Shown here piece by piece: positions 57,143 through 64,000 of a stretch of 64,000 nt of DNA. The translations under genes and the position numbers were made by a program. The notes beneath the pieces were generated by a model, which saw nothing but the letters and a program-made list of their open reading frames with translations, searched no databases and was not told where the DNA came from. Origin of the DNA: Antedon bifida (Eukaryota; Echinodermata; Crinoidea; Comatulida; Antedonidae); the NCBI GenBank assembly GCA_963402885.1, contig OY727095.1:3353001-3417000 (forward strand). The letters are read 5' to 3'. The first letter of the stretch is position 1, and each line of letters begins with the position of its first letter.

Positions 57143-60100
57143 GTAAGTAATAGTTAAAGTACTGAGAAATGAACTATGAAATATGTGAGTTAACTATTAA
57201 AGAAATATGATTCATTTTAATAACCAATTCCCTAATATAGCAGCCTTAAAAGTAACTCAAGTTCACTAATGCTTTCAAATAATTTTCACTTCAAATTTAA
57301 CTCCAAGCATAATGTTTACAGCACTTAAAAGTGACCCAAGTTCATTATTAGTTTCAACTGATTTTCACTTCAGATTTAACCCCAAACATGATGTTACAGA
57401 TGGAATAGCAGTGATAAGAACTGTAAGCACAACATGGACAGAAGATTATGATGATAGTGGTAATAATAAATTAATTTAGCTTTTCATCCCTCTTGCAGTG
57501 AATTATGATAAACTATTTAAAGATAAACTGGAGATCAATACCACTACTGACACACAGTAGTATATTGTTGGATACTATGTTAATGTTGATATTTTTGTTA
57601 TGTTTGATTAACAGTCGTGTAACTGGCTAATTTCTGCATGATTTTTTTTTTATATTATACATATTAAATATTGTTACTCCTGATCCTTTCTGATGCATTC
57701 AGGATTGTAATTTATGCAATTTACATTATCAAGTAGTTTGAAAGTGGTAACCTAATAATCAACTATTATTCATTTAAATCAAACGTAGAACCTAGAGAAA
57801 TAAATAACTTTGTTTTGTTATTTTCAGGTAATCCCTCAAAACAGTTTACAAAATGTGTCGCTGACAAAATGAGAACAATAACTGAAAAAGTATGTCAACA
57901 ACATTTTATTAAAAACATTAAAATAACACAAAAGGCATTTATACTATTTTTTATTTTAAAGATATCAATCTAGTCCACTGGACTTACTTAATAAAGTAAG
58001 TCCAGTAGACTAGATTGATATCTTTCCAAAAAAAAAAAAAAAATACACTACCTAGATGAATGGGAATATTCATATCCGCATTTATACTATAATATATACT
58101 ATATTTATTAATATATTATTACTAGCCAAAACTGAGGGCTTTGTTTTCTTAATGATCAATGATTTAAAACTAATGTAGTTTGGAAGGTAAATATATTTAT
58201 AAGGTTTGTTTTCATTGTATGTAGGCTGTCCAGAGACCACCTACAGATGATGATGAGTCTGAAAATGTTGAGGTCTACGATAATGATAGTGATGACAACT
58301 ACAGCATTGAGGATGATAATGACAACCACAGCGATGATGATGATGACAACCACAGCAATGATGATCATGACAAACAGAGAAATGATGTTGATGACAACCA
58401 CAGCAATGATGATCATGACAAACAGAGAAATGGTAATGATTATTTTTTGTAACTTTTAAAATTCTGTTTTTTTTAACAATAATATTAAGAACTAGAGGGT
58501 ACTCCGAGAGTACAAACCTCCGCCTACTGTAAAATTCCCCTACATAAAATGCCCCCTGAATATTTTTTTTTTACATTTTTTTTTATTAGTTCTAAGTGTT
58601 AATATGTTAACTGCACACTACAAAGTTGTGGATGGCAGTGTGGTGTAATGGTTATGTATCCAGCCTCTCACAGTTGAGATCGCTGGTTCAAGTCACACTG
58701 AGGTTTTTTTTTTTTTATTGGTTATCCGCACTTGGCGGATAACCCCTTGTTATTGTCAGGATCTTTTTTTTTTTTTTTCTTTATTCTTCTTTCTTTCCCG
58801 GAATTTTTTTCGCAGCGTATCTCTAATACTTGTCAACATAAGATTATATAACTTTGTCAGAAGATTGACCTCTAACTGTAGATGTGCAAGAAACTTCGTT
58901 TTATGATTTTAGAGTTGCGCAACGTGACTTACGCGCGATTTTATGAATTTCAATGATTGATCATAGATAAAAAACCAAATATCATTTTTCATTGAAACTT
59001 GGTGAAAATTTAAGTTATATCAAGCGCAAACTTTCTATGGATTAAAAATGGCATGTTTTACAGAAAGTTACGCGCGCATGCGCGTTTAAAATTTCAAAAT
59101 GCATAAAATCAATTTCTAATCAACTTTCTACGCGTTTCATGTCATTTTGAGCATTTCAAAAATTCCCACGCTCGCGCGCATTTTTGCGCGTGCGGTGCGC
59201 ACGTATCGCTAAAATTATTTGTTTATGCGTGATTTATGTTTTTCCAGCCTTTTCTAGTAATTTTACCAACTTTTTAAACAATTTCGACTTAAAATCACGT
59301 CATACGAGCACGTCGAATTGGATAATTTGCGCGCGTTTTTGATGAAAAAGTTCAAAAAGTCGTGAAAATTATGCCTTTTTTTAAACAGTCATAGATTCTA
59401 AACTACATGATGAACTTTTCTTTTTTTTACATATTCTGAAAGTTGATGAGTTGTAAATATCGGATCATAAATCGATATGGCTAACCAGACATTGTGACGT
59501 CATCGTATGGCCACTCGAATATAAAATATTGGATTTTTGTCTCTTTCTTCATAGCTCATCACATTTAATAGAGCGCATCTCCACTTATCCGTATTCCATT
59601 TCCCTCCATTTTTTTATATTGTCTAGGTCAATCAATTATATTTCGCATGATATACCGTTTTTAAAATTGTGATGACGTCATCATGGTCAAAAGCGTCATT
59701 AACTTTGGTCACTTATTTTCACCTATTCTGAACTGTATGTAGTACGTATACAGTATATAGTGTATACTGTATATACTTTGACGTGACGCAAAAAGCGCAC
59801 TAACATTTTTTTCAATAGCATAATCGTTTTTCTGTGCGTAATATTCTAACGTTATGACGTGCACGTGGCTTTTGGGCTGCGGATAACCTAACTCGTACGT
59901 AGTGACGAGTTCAAATCTAGTTATTTTTTTATTTCTTTTTTTTTAGTTTTTTGTGGACCTTTATCTTTGACCCTGACCCTTCAAATTTTAACCACAATTA
60001 TATGATGTGTCATTGATCATTGTGGCTAAGTTTGGTGAGAATCGGATAAAAACTGTGGTTTCTAGGCAGTAAAATAGTTTTTTGTTAGTTGTGACCTTGA

Positions 60101-63100
60101 CCTATGACTTTTTCCCCTCAAATTCGAACTCGTCCGAGCTTTTGGGGCATAGATCATTGTTGCCAAATTTGGTGAGAATCGGATAAAAACTGTGGCCTCC
60201 AGGCTGTTCACAGACACACACACAAACACACACACACACAAACACACACACAAACATACAGGGGTGAAAACATAACCTCCTTGGCGGAGGTAATTATGTA
60301 ATATTACATAGCCTATGTAAATACGTGAACATGATTGGTTGAAACTTCATCACATGACTACCCATAACAAAAAGTCTTAGTAGATATAGCTCTATATCTA
60401 TTAGCCATTATAAGTTATCGCCTTAATAGATATAGCTCTATTACCTATTAAGGTACCTACTAATAAGTAGATTTTAGGCAGATTTTAGATAGGTCCTAAT
60501 AGGTTTTACCTCATTAGCATAATTCAAAACCCCCACTAATAGTATTAGATAGATTTTTCACTATTTTTAATCTGTGAGTAACACAGTTGTATACATCTAT
60601 CTATTGTCTACTTATAATAGCTATACAATGGGCTACCAGCAATCTATTAAATATTAATCAACTATCTATTTTATATAGCTGGGAAGTAGTCATTTCATCG
60701 TTGACTCATTGAGTTAAAATCCTTAGTAGGCGAGATAAAAAGGTCTACTAAAAAACTATTAGGGCTACTAAAAATAGAGCTATTTCTACTTAAGCCAACT
60801 TAAATCTACTAATTTTTTTTGCTATGGGTACCGCTGCGAGGATCGTAAATCATATATATCCTCGAGTACGATGATATTGACTGTGTAATTTTCGTGTGGC
60901 AATACTCGCGTTTGGCGATAAATAAACAAAAGTACTGAGACTTGAACTCGCGACGATTTGTCCATACAAGACAACTTTTTACACGCCGCACTACGCAACT
61001 TGCTTGAAGAAATTAAACTAAACTATTTAAACTATGCATACATAGCGCCCTCATTTGTTATTAATCCTCCCTAAATGTGATGAAAGACTGTTTGTGATTG
61101 GTTAATACTCACAGTAGTAACTCGGTACGTGCGGCACGCTGAACATCCGGTGATTCGGCTCCTCCTCCTTGAAGAAGAATTATTATTTATTCGGCCTACC
61201 TGATTGAAATATATATTTATACTGGGTAACCTCTTCAGTCAAAGACTGGTCTCCCAGAGGGCCCAGTTTGTGATCAGTGGCTGTGATGTACTAATACACC
61301 GGGGTAACCCCCTACTCGTCTCGAAAGATGTACTAGGTTCTTTAAAGTGCACACGAGCTAGTTGTGTACACTGGACCTACGGTTTATAGTCCTTATCCGA
61401 GAAGACTCGTTCTACCACCAGAACCATGGAGTGAGTGAGCCTCGAACTCCTGCCGATGTTATGGCTACGTAATTACGGTTCCACTGTCTTAACCGCTCGG
61501 CCACTCACTCACTCACCTGATAATAATATTATTATTAGCCTAGCCTAGCACGGCTAAAGCGCCTAGGCCTAGCCTAATACTAACAGTAAAAAGCCTAGCT
61601 GGCAAGGCTAGAAAGGCAGCGATACCATTACAAATATTCGACAAGCAACTGGAACTCATCTAGGCTAATTCTGCTTTTTCCAACGATTCCACGTCTTGTA
61701 GAGATGTTCCCATTAATTAATCAAAATCATGCAAGCTAAATTAAATGGTCTAATTTTTTGGTCTAAATTAGTACATATCTCTCCAAAAATATACTTTGAT
61801 TGCGAAACCAGTCATAACATTCAATCGCGGTGGAGCTCCATTTTGTACATTTCTTAATCTTAATCTTTTTCAGTTTACTTTAATATGTAGTTTTTGCTTT
61901 TTAAGAATTTAATTTAAAAGAGATACAATAAAGTTCAGTTCAATTCAGTGTATTCCAAAAGCAATAGTATAAAAAAAATATTTTCCAAATGTGAAAAAGT
62001 TTTTTTTTTCATACACGAAAAAGGTACTATCGAAAAACCGTTGAATAGTGCGTACTATTGCACGCCATGTGCGTACTATTGCACGCCATGCGACCCACAA
62101 TCACAAAATGACAGGAATTTATTTAGGTGTTATATATGACTATATAATGATGATAGTGATCACAACTATGATAATGAGATTACTACAATGGTGTTTTTTG
62201 CTTTTTGCATGTGGAGTATTACAAACAAAATTTTTTTTTTTGCTACAGATACTGGCATTCCTATTGATACAAAAAAGCAGTTAGATAATGATGTAATACA
62301 GGATATCGAAGACAAAAAGGAGGAAACATATGAAGACACGTTCAACATCTGGGATCATGGTGGACAATTGATATATCATGGTATACATCGGGTAAGTAAT
62401 GATATATGTATTTGTTTATTTATTATACATGGTATTCATCAACATAATAATAACGTTTTTTTTTATATGCAGACATTGCTCAAATAGTTTCTACACAAAG
62501 GCTCTGTAAGAAGTTTCAAATAGTTCACTACAAAACATATTCTACAGTATGTTGGCCAGTTTAAAAAAAAAAAAAACCCCTTAATGCCGTTTTCCGTTAG
62601 ACCACCTCTGGACCTAGTAAAATTGCGGTAATATTACCGTCACGGTCGTAAGCCTGATCTTTGTGAAAGAGTCCATGATATAACGCCTGCTTACGCAGCT
62701 AAGCATTACAACAAATTAATTAAATTCAGAACATTTTCCTTGAGAAAAAAAATTAATTTAGGCCTATTAGTATTAAATTATTAGATTACTATATATCAAT
62801 ATATATATTTGTTTAGGTTAGTGTGTAAATAATACAATGGAAGAAATACGGCCAATAATATTAATAAAGTAATGTTGGTCCAAAGATTATTTAAAATGCT
62901 GTAACGTAAGCCTGACAATTCACTATATACAGTATTTACAGTAAATCCTATTATTTCTGTTTTTAACTGATTCTAGTTTTCTGAGGTGAGTTATTGTATA
63001 TTTCTGCACAAATGTTGTTTTAAATGATTTTGTACCACTACTATTGTACTATTACCATTACAGTATTTGGTAGAAACAGTAATAAAAATAAAACATAAAT

Positions 63101-64000
63101 AAAACATTTTATATAAAGTTCTTAGTTATAGATAACTTAAAAAATAATATGTGTCTAAATATCAGAAAGTACAGTATATTACTTGCTTTTTGCAGATGTT
63201 CATGACATTGGAAGCACTTTACATTATTGTATTTGATCTCAGTAAAGACCTTGAGGATCCTGCTATTGTCATTGATGCAAATAGAGTAAGTATTTGTAGG
63301 CCATGTAAAGTAATATTTTGAGGGACCTTAATAGCAGTTAACCCACTGGGCTAAACTGGAAGAGTTACCCTCTTTAAAGATGGTTGAAATATAATTATTG
63401 TAGTTATTGTTGTGGAACAAGTCTTTTTGAAAAGGAAAAAGGACATATTCTATACATTGCGAAGAGTTTGACTGTTGAAATATTTTGTTACTAAGCTAAA
63501 CGTGGATAAAATCATTAAATTGTGTGATTTTTTTTTTCAGGTTAAACGTCAACATCATTGGACCAATCTCCAGTTCATATTATCTTACATCCTGTCAGTT
63601 TATTCTCATAGTCGTATTGTGAAAGAAGATGAGGAGAATGAAGTTCACAAACCAACTATCCTTATTGTGGGTACACATAAGGGGAAGCTTGGTGAGACTG
63701 AAAAAGAACAAAATGATGAGGTTTATACTTACATTATTAAAATTAGCAATCAATCAAGTATACATTTCTGTTCTAAAAGCTAATGTAAAGAAACTAGCTA
63801 CTAGAGTACTGTATGGAATACATTCATATCAAAAGTTCTTATATGAATGTATTCTATACAATATTCTAATAGGACTTGAAGTATTTAGATATTATTTAAA
63901 AGAAATGACAGTTTTACCCCATGTGTTCATTTATTTAAATTGTTTACAACCAGACAAAGAAGGCCTTTAAAAAGATTCGAGATGCACTTAAACAGAAAGA
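56974..64000 (+). CDS. Unit D: Roc-COR GTPase, truncated by window end (multi-exon)
   Basis: Eight exons join in phase: 56974-57142, 57374-57459, 57828-57889, 58225-58432, 62249-62391, 63196-63285, 63541-63720 and 63954 to beyond 64000. They encode P-loop GPEGVGKT, switch I, a 69-residue acidic His/Asp/Asn linker, WDHGGQ, THKG and the start of the Roc-COR junction; COR lies outside. No copy of the leader exon and no convincing start exon lie between 54784 and 56974, and the first acceptor is phase 1, the same phase in which gene C's last exon ends. A small ATG-containing candidate (54442-54463, MCAADSK, phase 1) sits inside gene C's last intron. So D is either the second half of a C-D double Roc-COR gene or a paralogue whose start was missed. 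Confidence 0.7.
57247..57400 (+). repeat. Short tandem duplication across the switch I acceptor
   Basis: CAGCCTTAAAAGTAACTCAAGTTCA ... TTTTCACTTCAAATTTAAC (about 57247-57320) is repeated at about 57321-57400 with TTTTCACTTCAG|ATTTAAC. Only the second copy keeps the AG acceptor. Confidence 0.65.
57374..57459 (+). CDS. Unit D exon: Roc switch I
   Basis: 86 nt, phase 2 to 1. Encodes FNPKHDVTDGIAVIRTVSTT and WTEDYDDSG. Confidence 0.85.
57828..57889 (+). CDS. Unit D exon: Roc helix
   Basis: 62 nt, phase 1 to 0. Encodes GNPSKQFTKCVADKMRTITE plus Lys. Confidence 0.75.
57958..58025. repeat. 32-bp-arm palindrome, 4-nt loop
   Basis: Left arm 57958-57989 and right arm 57994-58025 are reverse complements with one mismatch (AAAGATATCAATCTAGTC / GACTAGATTGATATCTTT). 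Confidence 0.85.
58225..58432 (+). CDS. Unit D exon: expanded acidic His/Asp/Asn linker
   Basis: 208 nt, phase 0 to 1, acceptor TTGTATGTAG, donor GTAATG. Encodes 69 residues with a near-tandem repeat DDNHSNDDHDKQRND. It sits between the switch I and switch II exons, so it is a loop inside the GTPase domain. The His/Asp content might bind metal (speculative). Confidence 0.7.
58632..58705 (+). tRNA. tRNA-like sequence (probably pseudogene or SINE head)
   Basis: GTGTGGTGTAATGGTTATG resembles an A box with D-loop and GGTTCAAGTCAC a B box, spaced as in a tRNA of about 72 nt. The middle (GCCTCTCACAG) recalls tRNA-Glu. The acceptor stem was not confirmed; it sits inside a repeat, so function is unlikely. 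Confidence 0.35.
60213..60256 (+). repeat. CA-rich microsatellite
   Basis: ACACACACACAAACACACAC-type tract; on the minus strand it yields a spurious Val/Cys-rich frame. Confidence 0.85.
60359..60829. mobile_element. MITE with TACCCATA termini
   Basis: The left end TACCCATAACAAAAAGTC and the reverse complement of the right end TACCCATAGCAAAAAAAA, each followed by TTAGTAGAT, are terminal inverted repeats. The interior is rich in CTATTAG and ATAGCTCTAT motifs. About 470 bp; no clear target duplication. Confidence 0.65.
61225..61512 (-). mobile_element. tRNA-headed SINE (minus strand)
   Basis: The minus strand begins with a tRNA-like head (61512-61428). The body then has TATAAACCGTAGGTCC, GTGCACTTTAAAGAAC, TCTTTCGAGACGAGTAGGGG and TACCCCGGTGTATTAGTACA. 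The body resembles that of the 5S-headed element at 18925-19212. Confidence 0.65.
61428..61512 (-). tRNA. tRNA-Ser/Leu-like SINE head
   Basis: On the minus strand GTGGCCGAGCGGTTAAG matches an A box and AGGAGTTCGAGGCTC a B box about 50 nt away, as in class II tRNAs. Terminal GAGTGAGTGAGTG tracts replace a proper acceptor stem, so it is a SINE head rather than a working tRNA. Confidence 0.5.
61860..61950 (+). mobile_element. Possible LINE 3' tail
   Basis: GATACAATAAAGTTCAGTTC AATTCA resembles the AATAAAG plus pentamer tail after the LINE at 14770. No coding part remains. Confidence 0.35.
62048..62090 (+). repeat. Short tandem duplication (21-bp unit)
   Basis: GTGCGTACTATTGCACGCCAT occurs twice in a row. 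Confidence 0.8.
62249..62391 (+). CDS. Unit D exon: Roc switch II (WDHGG)
   Basis: 143 nt, phase 1 to 0. Encodes DTFNIWDHGGQLIYHGIHR preceded by the charged helix QLDNDVIQDIEDKKEE. Confidence 0.85.
63196..63285 (+). CDS. Unit D exon: Roc beta strand
   Basis: 90 nt, in phase. Encodes LEALYIIVFDLSKDLEDP. Confidence 0.8.
63541..63720 (+). CDS. Unit D exon: Roc G4-position strand
   Basis: 180 nt, in phase. Encodes RQHHWTNLQFILSYILSVYS and PTILIVGTHKGKLGETEKE. Confidence 0.85.
63954..64000 (+). CDS. Unit D exon: Roc-COR junction (cut by window end)
   Basis: Acceptor TTTACAACCAG; encodes TKKAFKKIRDALKQK and runs off the window. The paralogous exon 51519-51770 begins AKKAFKQIRDAL. Confidence 0.75.

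Larger units (their letters stand above)
58492..60290 (+). mobile_element. Interspersed repeat(s) with tRNA-like part, Helitron-like end and CA tract
   Basis: The edges are inverted: ACCTCCGCC near 58515 and GGCGGAGGT near 60278. Inside are a tRNA-like stretch (58632-58705), a segment related to 45590-45770, and a Helitron-like end with hairpin ACTCGT...ACGAGT and CTAG-T at 59917-59920. After that come two copies of TTTGGTGAGAATCGGATAAA (60028 and 60166) and a CA-rich tract (about 60213-60256). Probably nested elements. It enlarges a unit D intron to 3.8 kb. Confidence 0.55.

Noticed and set aside
58156..58459. Frames rich in Met/Thr or Ile/Val overlapping the D linker exon
   Set aside because: Shadow frames of GAT/GAC-rich coding sequence.
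60062..60253. Minus-strand frame starting CVCLCVCVFVCV
   Set aside because: Translation of a CA-rich microsatellite.

Overview
The window is animal nuclear DNA. It is AT-rich, with short phase-matched exons, GT-AG introns and many transposable elements. Death-effector-domain (DED) proteins, Roc-COR GTPases, a DIRS retrotransposon, Penelope-like and Rex/CR1-like remnants, and 5S- and tRNA-headed SINEs together suggest a marine invertebrate deuterostome. An echinoderm is my best guess; that is inference, not proof. No bacterial-type operon, CRISPR array or intact rRNA gene was seen.

The core of the window is a tandem family of ROCO-type (Roc-COR) GTPase genes, reconstructed exon by exon from splice sites and reading phase. 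Gene A (about 6.3-21.3 kb, + strand) encodes a DED module, a Roc GTPase (P-loop, switch I, DHGG switch II, THKG at the G4 position), COR, a Cys-rich segment and a hydrophobic hairpin. Three mutually similar candidate last exons follow. Segment B (27.06-30.79 kb) encodes a second DED with acidic linkers and a terminal exon. It may be a separate gene or the 3' end of gene A, since all junctions are phase 1. A further DED-like exon lies on the minus strand inside gene A (8.24-7.60 kb). Gene C (43.1-54.8 kb) has a 201-bp noncoding exon shared with gene A, a tiny MADSQ start exon, then Roc-COR, with no DED and no membrane exon. Roc-COR unit D (56.97 kb to the window end) has no visible promoter or start exon of its own and could be spliced in frame to C, giving a double Roc-COR protein.

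Layout: 1-6.3 kb holds dispersed repeats and the gene A leader. 6.3-21.3 kb is gene A, whose introns carry a DED exon on the other strand, a TTAA MITE, SINEs and a LINE fragment inside a foldback repeat. 21.32-24.85 kb is a DIRS-like tyrosine-recombinase retrotransposon with its internal complementary region preserved and its reverse transcriptase frame broken. 24.9-30.8 kb is a Helitron-like repeat and segment B. 30.8-43.1 kb is repeat-rich and apparently gene-free: a G-rich minisatellite, a large foldback element seeded with TGACGTCA sites, a TTAA-flanked element and a 90-bp minisatellite. 43.1-54.8 kb is gene C, with a roughly 1-kb palindromic foldback element in one intron. 55.0-56.0 kb is a Penelope-like fragment between inverted repeats that carry hammerhead-like motifs. 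57-64 kb is unit D.

By analogy with known families, DED modules recruit DED partners in death or inflammatory signalling, and Roc-COR is a GTP-controlled dimerisation switch. The locus is therefore a candidate expanded innate-immune or cell-death receptor cluster. No function has been shown, and all exon models are by eye without transcript support.
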